Source of the DNA: Nocardia sp. NBC_01329
Lineage (GTDB): Bacteria; Actinomycetota; Actinomycetes; Mycobacteriales; Mycobacteriaceae
DNA: 64,000 bases
Reading direction: 5' to 3'
Assembly (NCBI RefSeq): GCF_035956715.1
Contig: NZ_CP108381.1
Coordinates: 372,001 to 436,000 of the forward strand
Position numbers and translations under genes: made by a program. The notes under the pieces are model-generated. The model made no database searches and was not told the DNA's origin. It saw only the letters and a list, made by a program, of their open reading frames with translations. This document shows positions 18,595 through 26,405 of this stretch, piece after piece; the first letter of the stretch is position 1, and each line of letters opens with the position of its first letter.

Positions 18595-19956
18595 ATGCAA
18601 GCCGGTACGACCACGACCATCGGGCCTGCGACCGGTCCGTCCGCGCCTGGGGAACGGACCTGTGGCCCGCCGGGCGGGCGGCCGGATCTGGTGGAGTTCC
18701 ATATCGTCGACGCTGACACCACGGCGCCGCTGTCCAGGGGAGCGGACGGCATCCTGCGCTACGGAAATCTCAGTCCCGCCCTCACCGAACTGCTCGATCT
18801 GCAGGTCCACGCGTTTTCCAACCGGGAGGCGGTGGTGGAGGTCGGCGGTGGCCGGCTCACCTACCGGGAGCTGTGGCATTCGGCGTCGCGGGTGGCCGGG
18901 GGGCTACAGGAACACGGGATCGGCTACGGCGACCGGGTCGCCGTGCACATGCCGCCCGGTGTGCGCTGGGTCCAGGCATTCCTCGGGGCGCTGCTCAGCG
19001 GCGCGGTACCGGTCCTGGTCCATCACAGGCTCCCGGATGAGCTGGCCGATCGGGTAATCGCCGACAGCGACGCCGATTTCGTCCTGGGCGCGCCGGACCG
19101 CGGATGCGGGGCCACCCGCGGCGATGCCCGCTGGGTGGCCGGTCTGCCCGATGCCGCCGCGTTCATCGACGACGGCGCGGCGCTCAACGATCTGGCACTG
19201 CTCTGCTACACCAGCGGTGCCGGGGCGAGCGGGATCCCCACCGGAGTCGAACTCACCAACGAGAATCTGCTCTCCGCGATCCGGTCCATGGTGGGCGCCC
19301 TCGATCTGCCGACCGACGGTATGCGGAATCTGGTGTTGCAGCCGCTTGCCTATGCCAGCGGCTGCGTCGACCAGTTGCTGCCGACGTTCGCCGTCGGCGG
19401 CACCGTTGTCCTGGCGCAGGAGGCGGCGGGGGTCGTGGAGGCGATCGCTCGCGAAGGTGTGGACACACTCGCGGCCAGTGCCCGTATCCTCGGCGGTCTG
19501 CTGCCCGAACTGGCCGCGGGCCGGAACGACGGGTTGCGTACCGATCGGGTGATCCGGATCAGCACGGCCGGCCACCGGGCCGATCCGGCCGACGCCGGCG
19601 ATCCGGGTCCGGTCCTCGCGCGCGATCTCGGCGAGGTCTTTCCGTCCGCTCGGCAGTGGTCGGTGTGGGGTGCCACCGAGACCAGCGGTATCGGACTCGC
19701 GCTGGGCCCGACGGCCGGCCCGGCCGCGGACACCGATGGTGCCGTACTCGGCTTTCCGTTCGGCGGTACCGAGCTCGCGCTGTGCGGGCCGCGGGCCGCG
19801 GCGGGGCACGGTGAGCTGCTGTGTCGTGGCCCCAACGTGACCAGGCGCTACTGGAACGATCCGCAGCGCACGGCCGATCGCTTCACCGGTAGCTGGTTCC
19901 ACACCGGCGACCGTGTGAGCATCGGCACGGACGGTCTGGTCCGGCGCAGCGCCTGA
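18595..19956 (+). CDS. AMP-dependent synthetase/ligase-like protein lacking the C-terminal domain
   Basis: The product is 453 residues of the adenylate-forming (ANL) superfamily. It contains A3-like YTSGAGASGIPTGVELTN, where canonical enzymes have YTSGTTGxPKGV, A5 WSVWGATETSG and A8-like RFTGSWFHTGDRVSIGTDGLV. The chain then stops at RRSA, so the mobile C-terminal domain of about 100 residues, with the catalytic Lys of motif A10, is missing, and the P-loop Lys is replaced (IPTG). Both changes argue against full acyl-CoA ligase activity. A strong ribosome site (GGAGGTCC) precedes ATG 18595. No downstream open frame supplies the lost domain: the next gene is convergent, three bases away. Confidence 0.8.
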   Translation: MQAGTTTTIGPATGPSAPGERTCGPPGGRPDLVEFHIVDADTTAPLSRGADGILRYGNLSPALTELLDLQVHAFSNREAVVEVGGGRLTYRELWHSASRVAGGLQEHGIGYGDRVAVHMPPGVRWVQAFLGALLSGAVPVLVHHRLPDELADRVIADSDADFVLGAPDRGCGATRGDARWVAGLPDAAAFIDDGAALNDLALLCYTSGAGASGIPTGVELTNENLLSAIRSMVGALDLPTDGMRNLVLQPLAYASGCVDQLLPTFAVGGTVVLAQEAAGVVEAIAREGVDTLAASARILGGLLPELAAGRNDGLRTDRVIRISTAGHRADPADAGDPGPVLARDLGEVFPSARQWSVWGATETSGIGLALGPTAGPAADTDGAVLGFPFGGTELALCGPRAAAGHGELLCRGPNVTRRYWNDPQRTADRFTGSWFHTGDRVSIGTDGLVRRSA

Positions 19957-19966
19957 GGGTCAGGCG
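19950..19966. terminator. Hairpin spanning both convergent stop codons
   Basis: CGCCTGA (19950-19956), GGG, TCAGGCG (19960-19966). The hairpin contains the TGA of the ligase-like gene on one arm and the stop of the phosphatase gene on the other. It is placed as a compact bidirectional terminator. Confidence 0.5.
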
Positions 19967-20718
19967 ACCAGGCGTTCCCGCAGGCGTTCGCGCAGGTCGG
20001 GGGTGAACCCTACCGCGGTCAGGTAGCTCTCGAAGTCGCCGTGCAGGTCGAGACCGGCCCGCAGGCCGGCCCGCAGGTATTCCTCGCGCACTTCGAGGAC
20101 GGCTTGGGGCAGGTCGGCGCCCAGCTCGTCTCTCAGCGCCGTGCGCAGTTCGGCCACGGCCTTGTTGCTCAGCATGTAGTCGCCGAGGATGTCGGTCTCG
20201 TCGACCCCGACCGCCCGCAGCAGGGTGGCGATGGTCCAGCCGGTGCGGTCCTTGCCGGCGGCGCAGTGCACGAGGACCGCGCCGCGGTCGGCCACGATCG
20301 CCTCGGCCAGCGCGGTGATGGCGGCGTGGGCTTCGGGCCGGGCGGGGAAGTTGCGGTACACGTCCATCATGTAGGCGAGCGCGGCGCCCGGGGAATCCTG
20401 GCGACCGGCACCGGCCTCGTGTGGCGGGGCGGTGACCGTACCGTCGTCGAAGGGCGTGATGCTGAGGCGGACCTCCGGTGGTAGCCGATCGGCACCGGCG
20501 CGTTCGATCTCCCGGTGCCCGCGCAGGTCGTGGACGGCGCCGACGCCCAGTTCCCGGAGGGTGGTGTGGCCGGCGTCGTCGAGTCGGCTCAGTTGGGCCG
20601 ACCGGAGCAGGACTCCGTGCCTTGTCGTCCCGCCGCCGCTGATGCGCAATCCGCCGAGATCTCGAAAGTTGAATGTGCCGCTGATCCGGAGATGCCCGGC
20701 GAGGGGAGAGCTTGTCAC
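19960..20718 (-). CDS. PtpB-like tyrosine/dual-specificity (phosphoinositide-type) phosphatase
   Basis: The product is 252 residues. The protein-tyrosine-phosphatase loop is HCAAGKDRTG (Cys152, Arg158), the KDR variant found in PtpB-like enzymes of mycobacteria that act on phosphotyrosine and phosphoinositides. The N-terminus NFRDLGGLR is the family's opening motif, and the C-terminal helices match the PtpB lid region. There is no signal peptide, so if it is exported the route is not evident. The start is GTG 20718 without a clear ribosome site. It converges with the truncated ligase gene. Confidence 0.87.
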   Translation of the reverse strand: MTSSPLAGHLRISGTFNFRDLGGLRISGGGTTRHGVLLRSAQLSRLDDAGHTTLRELGVGAVHDLRGHREIERAGADRLPPEVRLSITPFDDGTVTAPPHEAGAGRQDSPGAALAYMMDVYRNFPARPEAHAAITALAEAIVADRGAVLVHCAAGKDRTGWTIATLLRAVGVDETDILGDYMLSNKAVAELRTALRDELGADLPQAVLEVREEYLRAGLRAGLDLHGDFESYLTAVGFTPDLRERLRERLVA

Positions 20719-21113
20719 CGCATCAGGCTAACCGGCGTTCGATCGGGCGCGTTGTGTGATGCCGCACAGCCGTCGAAGATCGGCCGTGGGTGGTCGTAGA
20801 CTTGCCGATGGTCTCTGCCATGAGGCGCCAGGGCGGTGCGGTTATGTTTCGCGGGGCCGGTCCGGGATGGGCCGGGAGTGCGGCGCACCGAGGTTCTGGG
20901 GTATGCGATATCGGCCCGAAGGGGCCGTCAAAACAGTCTTCGGGTATGAGTTTCCCGTTAGAACTGTTCTCAAACCCTGAAAACCTTCTAATATTGAGAT
21001 GACGGATCGTTTAGGCTGCTACTTCCCGACCGATGCCAACGCGATCCGGCCGGCCACTTCGGTGCCGAGTATTCGGTCCGGTGTGTGCGAGTTGTTTGCC
21101 GAGGGAGCTTGCG
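20719..21113. other. Intergenic region with an operator-like repeat and a possible leaderless ORF
   Basis: This 395-base stretch becomes AT-richer toward 20940-21000. It holds the 11-bp palindrome AGAAC-T-GTTCT (20960-20970) and a -10-like TAATAT (20989-20994) five bases before an ATG at 20999. That ATG opens a 55-codon frame ending at 21166 with no recognised similarity. A transcript starting near 21000 would be leaderless for this frame or carry a 115-base leader for the gene starting at 21114. Confidence 0.45.
20960..20970. promoter_or_regulatory. Operator-like palindrome AGAAC-T-GTTCT
   Basis: This is a perfect 11-bp inverted repeat about 20 bases upstream of the -10-like TAATAT. The half-sites are those of KstR operators (AGAAC, GTTCT), but the spacer is one base instead of two, so KstR control is doubtful. 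Confidence 0.4.
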
Positions 21114-21593
21114 TTGGGCGTACGTGGAGAAATAGCGGAGGTCCGGATTCGGTCGGCCGTGCGTGAAGCGGTCGATCATGCAGACGCGGTACTGGAATTC
21201 GCCGGATTACGCGCGTTGCGAGTGTTGCTGCACGCCGGGGTGAGTGCTTACTGGCCGCTGGTCAAGTCGACGCCGGTGCAGCAGATCCACGCTTATTCGA
21301 AGACCGTGCAGTCCCTGTGCAGGCACTGGGATTCCGGTTCGGACTACGCGCCCGATCCGGTGATCTCCGAACGGCAGCGCGCCCAGCAGCGCGATGTGAT
21401 CGAGTGGCTGGAGTTGTGCGCCGCCAGGTCCGGAACCCGCTGGATAGAGCCGGTCGAATCGGTGGCGTCCTACGTGATGATGGTGGTCCAGGGCTCGGTG
21501 CTGCGGTGGCTCGCCGACTGCGACGACGAGGTGATCCTGGTGGCCTTCGACGATCTGGTGTCCAATCTGGTCACCCGGGCGATCGAAGCCTGA
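21114..21593 (+). CDS. TetR-type ligand-binding domain protein without a recognisable HTH
   Basis: The product is 159 residues. From about residue 30 it follows the C-terminal ligand-binding domain common in TetR/AcrR regulators: AYWPLVKSTPVQQIHAYSKTVQSL, LELCAARSGTRWIEPVESVASYVMMVVQGSVLRWLADCDDEV. The usual ~50-residue helix-turn-helix domain is not visible. I start it at TTG 21114, which has GAGGGAG six bases upstream; the frame is open to 21033 but that part has no HTH pattern either. It could be a stand-alone sensor that dimerises with other TetR proteins, or the remnant of a regulator whose 5' end has decayed. Confidence 0.6.
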   Translation: MGVRGEIAEVRIRSAVREAVDHADAVLEFAGLRALRVLLHAGVSAYWPLVKSTPVQQIHAYSKTVQSLCRHWDSGSDYAPDPVISERQRAQQRDVIEWLELCAARSGTRWIEPVESVASYVMMVVQGSVLRWLADCDDEVILVAFDDLVSNLVTRAIEA

Positions 21594-21637
21594 CACCCGC
21601 TCGGCAGAGCTGGACGTTTGACCAGTCCAGTGGTTGA

Positions 21638-22825
21638 GTGGTCGGGGTGAGCGCGACCTCGCCGATTGCCCCCCTGCACGCGGCTACCGCCGATCTCGAT
21701 CCGCCACTGGCCGCCGTGGACATGGCGGTCCTGCGTGCCAATGCCGCGGACCTGGTTCGCCGGGCAGCCGGGCGGCCCATTCGGGTGGCCAGTAAATCGG
21801 TGCGCTGTCGCGCCGTCCTCGAAGAAGTACTCGGCGCCGGGCTGACTGCCGCGGGCGGGTTCGCCGGTCTCATGTCGTATTCGCTGGCCGAGGCGATCTG
21901 GCTCGTCCGCCGGGGCGCCCGGGATGTCCTGCTCGGCTACCCCAGTGCCGATCATGCGGCGCTGGCCGAACTCGGCGCCGCTCCCGAACTGGCCGAGTCG
22001 ATCACCCTGATGGTCGACGATATCGCGCAACTGGAGTTGATCCGGGCCGCGCTCGGCACTGCCACCGTCCGGCCCCGCGTCTGCCTGGACGTGGACGCAT
22101 CGCTGCGGATCGGGCCCGTGCATCTCGGCGTGCGCCGGTCGCCGATCCGGACCCCGGAACAGGCCGCCGAGCTGGCCCGGACGGCGCGGTCCCGTGGCTT
22201 CCGGGTGGTCGGATTGATGACCTACGAGGCGCAGATCGCCGGGCTTCCGGATACGTCGCTGCCGGTGCGGCTGGTGAAGAAGACATCCGCCCGGGAGATC
22301 GGCCGGCGCCGGGCGGCGGTACTGGACGCAGTGCAGTCGGTGACCGGGCCGCTCGAAATCGTCAACAGTGGGGGGACAGGTTCAGTCGAAATGTCGGCCG
22401 CGGCCGCCGGAGTCACCGAGATCACCGCGGGATCGGGCCTGTACGTGCCGACGCTTTTCGACAACTATCGGTCGTTTCGGCCAAGGCCCGCACTGTATTT
22501 CGCGCTGCCCGTGCTGCGCCGGCCCGCGGCCGGGATCGCCACGGTATTCGCCGGAGGATATATCGCTTCCGGGCCGGCCGGAGCGGCACGAGTTCCGAAA
22601 CCGGTGTGGCCCAAGGGATTGCGTCTGCTGGGGAACGAAGGGGCCGGTGAGGTGCAGACGCCGCTGTCCGGGGCCGCGGAACTGTCGATCGGCGATCGGG
22701 TCTGGTTCCGCCATGCCAAGGCCGGTGAGCTGTGCGAACGGTTCGACCGGCTGTATCTGGTGGACGGTGACGGTTCGCGGGTCGAGGTGCCGACATATCG
22801 CGGCGAGGGGAAATGTTTCGGGTGA
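21638..22825 (+). CDS. Alanine racemase-fold amino acid deaminase/aldolase
   Basis: The product is 395 residues, a PLP-dependent type III fold (alanine racemase N-terminal-like barrel). The segment RPIRVASKSVRCRAVLEEVL carries the expected PLP Lys in SKS, MTYEAQIAGLP and VNSGGTGSVEM form the phosphate-binding part, and the C-terminal region resembles the D-threonine aldolase/D-serine dehydratase class (LYFALPVLRRP, GNEGAGEVQTPL). Actinobacterial members are annotated as amino acid deaminase/aldolase; the substrate is unproven. The start is GTG 21638, with GTG 21647 as an alternative. A 6-bp inverted repeat CTGGAC/GTCCAG (21610-21630) lies just upstream. Confidence 0.82.
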   Translation: MVGVSATSPIAPLHAATADLDPPLAAVDMAVLRANAADLVRRAAGRPIRVASKSVRCRAVLEEVLGAGLTAAGGFAGLMSYSLAEAIWLVRRGARDVLLGYPSADHAALAELGAAPELAESITLMVDDIAQLELIRAALGTATVRPRVCLDVDASLRIGPVHLGVRRSPIRTPEQAAELARTARSRGFRVVGLMTYEAQIAGLPDTSLPVRLVKKTSAREIGRRRAAVLDAVQSVTGPLEIVNSGGTGSVEMSAAAAGVTEITAGSGLYVPTLFDNYRSFRPRPALYFALPVLRRPAAGIATVFAGGYIASGPAGAARVPKPVWPKGLRLLGNEGAGEVQTPLSGAAELSIGDRVWFRHAKAGELCERFDRLYLVDGDGSRVEVPTYRGEGKCFG

Positions 22826-22940
22826 GTGACGGCCGAATTCGGCACGGGCGTGCCGGATAATTCGGTTCGATTATCAGTGGCCCGGATAATTCCGCCGGCC
22901 GGGTACGAACTATCTCGGTAGATTGAAAATCTCGATCATG

Positions 22941-25900
22941 TCAATCATTTCCCAATCGGATGAACCGGGAGATATTCGCCAATTCTTCCAGTGTTTCCGG
23001 AAGGAATTCGGTCAGCAGTGCCGAGCGCACGAACACCGCGCGGCGGCGGGCCCGCCCCACCGAATCGTGTACCAGTGCGGGGGACAGCAGAGTTCCGACG
23101 GGCACCGGAGAATCCTCGGGACTCGACGCCGCGAGCGAGACCAGCACCACCGCGGCCTCCCGTCCGCGAAGCAATTCCGGAGTGCCGACCAGCACCTCTT
23201 CGAACCGCGCCCGCGCCAGCTGGGTCCGGATCCGGCTCACCTGAGCCCGGTGCGGCGAGACCACGACGATATCGTGCGGCTGTAGTGGGCGGAGCCCGGT
23301 GCCGTCGTCCCAGCGCCGCCCCAGAAGATCTCTGATCTGTTGCAGGACCTCGCGGGCTTCGGTATCGGCGGCGGTGCTGTTGCCGTGATGATCCACCAGC
23401 ACCGTGGCGATACCGGGTTCCACGGAATCGGCGGACCGGGCGGGCGCGGGCGCCGCTCGCAACCGGTCTTCGAAGTAGAGGTGTGAGAGCGTGTCGCTCA
23501 GAACCGGATGTAGGCGCCGGGTCAGGCCGAGGAAGTAGCCGTGCGTCGGGGGCAGTGTGGTGTGACCGCCCGCGAACCAGGTGAGTGCCGGTGTACGTAC
23601 CGGCTCCGGATGCGGTCCGGGGTCGGGGTCGTACCGGGCGACCGGATCGCCGGTGAGCAGCAGATTCCGGGCGCTCACCGATACAGCGGCGGTGGTCGCC
23701 AGCGGGAAGGCGTTCGCATCCGCGATCACCAGCAGGTCGAGCGAATCCCGCGGGATACGAACCGGATCGGTGAAATCGGCGGGGGTGCCGCCCACGACGC
23801 AGCCGCGGATGGCGTTCGCCAGGAACCGGGGATAGCGCTCGGGTTCGAGCACCAGCCATTCGGGAGCCACGGCCACCGCCTTGCTCTTGGCGACCAGTTC
23901 GGGCAGCACACCGGCGCGGACCACCGCGTCGAGCAGGTTCTCGACCGGTGCGGCGGTCGGCGCGACGATACCGATACGCCAGTTGTCCTCGGTGACCAGC
24001 GCGGCGAGCACATCGGCCAGGATGGCGGTGCGACCGGTACCGGTCGGTGCCTGCAAGCCGAGGCAGGAACGGTCCAGATCTCGCAGCGCCGCAATGATCG
24101 CCGATCGCGGATCGTCTTCGGCCGACGGCAAGCCGGGGCCACCGAGCACCCGGGGTGCGGTGCGGAACCGGGGCGGCCGGCGAGCGAGCAGGTCGAACAG
24201 CGCGGTCCCGGGAATCGCGGGCAGCGTCACCAGCAGTTGCCTGCCGATATCCTCGATCGCGTCCACCGCGGCACCCGGCGGGAGCGGAGGTGCGGGAACC
24301 AGCGCCACCGGCAGTTCGCTGTGTGGTTCGGCTCCGGGGGCCAAGGTCTCTTCCAGCCGGACGGTATCGGCGAGATCCGCCTCCACCGAACAGCCGAGCA
24401 CGGTGGCGGTTCCGCAGGTCCGGATGGCGCGGGGAGCACGGACCGCGGGTTCGTAGACGACACGGACCGCGGTACCCGGTGCCGGACTCGGACCGGCGAG
24501 TCGGCCGGTCAGCCGCAGGAAGCGGCGCACGGTATCGCCGGGGCCGATATGCCATTTCGTATCCACTGCCGCCGAATCGGCGACCAGCACTCCGGGCTCG
24601 GCGGTCCATTCGCCGAGTGGATAGGTCAGCCGGTCGATATGCGCCCACCACGCCAGTTGGTGTTCGCGGCGGTGATAGCCGAGCAGCGCCGCTGTCGACT
24701 CCGCGACGCGGTGCGGCTCCGCCGGATCCGCGGTCTCCCGCCGGGCGGCGAATTCGGCCAGCGCGGCTTCGGTGGAAGAAGGCTGGGCCGGCGGTGTTTC
24801 GCGCAACAGCCGGTCCAGCGTCTCGATCTGCCCGGTGGGCGCTACGGTCGCCGGTGGGCTCGTATGGCCGCGCAACCGGTCGGCGAGTCGCAGCACGGTG
24901 GTGCCGCCCGATCCGCCCGACGGTGCGCCGATCACGGCCGCGATCGCGGGCAGCGTGTAGTTCTGTGCACCGGCGACGAAAGCACCTCGGAAGATCGGGT
25001 ACAGATCGACCAGCTTCCCCGTCCGCAGTAGCCCATCGACGGTCTCCTCACCGGTGCCGAGATGGGCCGCGGCGTGCAGCAGGAAGGTACGAGCCGCGAC
25101 GGTGTAGTGGTAGATGTGCAGATCGGGGTCGGTCAGCAGCGGTTCGGTGAGCGCGACGAGGATATCGGTGAAAGCGCGGCGTCCGGCGGCGCGCCGCTCG
25201 CGCCGCCGCTCGGGAGCGAGCTGCCCGGAAGGGGATTCGAGCGGGATCTCGCGGGTCAGTCGGACGCCACCGCAGGCCGCGATCTCGATCCGAAGGTGGC
25301 CGGACGCTATTTCTTCCACCTGCAGGGCGAGATCGCCGGGGGTGGCGGGCGGCAGCATATCCAGCGCCGCCGAGTCGGTGGCGACATACTCGCCGCGGCC
25401 GGAATGTTCTTGGCGCAGTTGAACGACGGCCTGGGCGCGCAGCCGGGCCAGGACCCGCGCGGGTATCTCCGGGGCGGCCACTGCGCGAGTGGTGAGGCTG
25501 TCGATGGTGGTGACGCCCGCGGCGCGCAACGCCGCCCGGGTGGGCAGGTCCATTCCGGCGACCAGCAGCAGATCCCGCGCCTCGGCCCGGGCGGCGACAC
25601 AGGTGGGACACTGCCGGCACGCGCGGAAGCGGGGGTCGCCCCACTGCACCGGAAGCAGTTCGCTGGAATGCTCGTCCAGGATCGCCGTGGTCCGCCGCCG
25701 CCGGGCCCGGTACAGCGGCCGGGTGTCGGCGAGTGCGACGGTGTGGGGCCCGGTACCCGAATAGACCGACAGCAGTGGGGCGACCCGGATCGACTGCTCC
25801 GCGAGCAACGCCGCGGCGACGGTCATCCGCAGCGCTGTCGCGACCGGTCCCGGTCCACCCACACCGTGCAGCGCTATCCCGTCACCGGTCCGGGTCATCA

Positions 25901-26270
25901 ATTCCGTATGCGCGAAGACTTCTCCGTCGAAGATCAGGGGATCCACCACAGCCGGGGCACCGGCGCCGAGGGCGGCGAGGGTTTCGGTATGCGCGCCGGA
26001 AAGGGCCGGGAGCGGGTCGGGATGAGTTCTGGGCCGGGGGATCTCGATCAGTGAACCCGCGTACCGCTGCCGGACGGCGCCGCATACCCGGCCGAACTCT
26101 GTCGCACCGGGCACGTCGCTATCGGAAACGGCCGGCCCGCACCCGTCGCCGGCGGGTAGCGGGACGGTGCCCAGTTCGGCATCGAGGGCACGGAGCAGCG
26201 CGAATTCGCAGCGCGCGCCGCGCACCAGATCCGTGGCGCCGTACACCACCCGATCACCGACAACGAACAC
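22941..26270 (-). CDS. RecB-like (TM0106-type) nuclease/SF1 helicase fusion with lost catalytic motifs
   Basis: The product is 1109 residues. The N-terminal half follows the TM0106 RecB-like family: start VVGDRVVYGATDLVRGARCEFALLRALD, IFDGEVFAHTELM, CRQCPTC and ARDLLLVAGM. The C-terminal half follows the AAA_11/12 (Upf1-like) helicases. The key residues are gone. Where active relatives have the RecB Asp and DTK-type motif, this has AHTELM and IALHGVGGPG. Walker A reads APTGTGRT with Arg747 for Lys, and Walker B reads LLVIADANAF where DEA is expected. The frame is long and intact, with a good site (GGAGGG) before GTG 26270, so the gene is maintained. It may be a structural or DNA-binding protein. 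Confidence 0.82.
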   Translation of the reverse strand: MFVVGDRVVYGATDLVRGARCEFALLRALDAELGTVPLPAGDGCGPAVSDSDVPGATEFGRVCGAVRQRYAGSLIEIPRPRTHPDPLPALSGAHTETLAALGAGAPAVVDPLIFDGEVFAHTELMTRTGDGIALHGVGGPGPVATALRMTVAAALLAEQSIRVAPLLSVYSGTGPHTVALADTRPLYRARRRRTTAILDEHSSELLPVQWGDPRFRACRQCPTCVAARAEARDLLLVAGMDLPTRAALRAAGVTTIDSLTTRAVAAPEIPARVLARLRAQAVVQLRQEHSGRGEYVATDSAALDMLPPATPGDLALQVEEIASGHLRIEIAACGGVRLTREIPLESPSGQLAPERRRERRAAGRRAFTDILVALTEPLLTDPDLHIYHYTVAARTFLLHAAAHLGTGEETVDGLLRTGKLVDLYPIFRGAFVAGAQNYTLPAIAAVIGAPSGGSGGTTVLRLADRLRGHTSPPATVAPTGQIETLDRLLRETPPAQPSSTEAALAEFAARRETADPAEPHRVAESTAALLGYHRREHQLAWWAHIDRLTYPLGEWTAEPGVLVADSAAVDTKWHIGPGDTVRRFLRLTGRLAGPSPAPGTAVRVVYEPAVRAPRAIRTCGTATVLGCSVEADLADTVRLEETLAPGAEPHSELPVALVPAPPLPPGAAVDAIEDIGRQLLVTLPAIPGTALFDLLARRPPRFRTAPRVLGGPGLPSAEDDPRSAIIAALRDLDRSCLGLQAPTGTGRTAILADVLAALVTEDNWRIGIVAPTAAPVENLLDAVVRAGVLPELVAKSKAVAVAPEWLVLEPERYPRFLANAIRGCVVGGTPADFTDPVRIPRDSLDLLVIADANAFPLATTAAVSVSARNLLLTGDPVARYDPDPGPHPEPVRTPALTWFAGGHTTLPPTHGYFLGLTRRLHPVLSDTLSHLYFEDRLRAAPAPARSADSVEPGIATVLVDHHGNSTAADTEAREVLQQIRDLLGRRWDDGTGLRPLQPHDIVVVSPHRAQVSRIRTQLARARFEEVLVGTPELLRGREAAVVLVSLAASSPEDSPVPVGTLLSPALVHDSVGRARRRAVFVRSALLTEFLPETLEELANISRFIRLGND

Positions 26271-26370
26271 TCACGGCCCTCCTGCGCCCAGTGCCACACC
26301 GGCCGATGCTGCGCGCGGACCGGGCGATACACCGGCCGGCGCACACACGGACCGGACCGGCCCACTGTAA

Positions 26371-26391
26371 CCACCGGGTTCGACCCGGTGG
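26371..26391 (-). terminator. Terminator of the DEAD-box helicase gene
   Basis: Perfect 9-bp arms CCACCGGGT (26371-26379) and ACCCGGTGG (26383-26391) flank a TCG loop, 15 bases past the stop at 26406 on the minus strand. Confidence 0.65.
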
Positions 26392-26405
26392 AACGGACCG
26401 GAAAT

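Noticed and set aside
26376..26386. GGGTTCGACCC, resembling a tRNA T-loop
   Set aside because: It is the loop side of the perfect 9-bp terminator hairpin, with no acceptor or anticodon arms around it.
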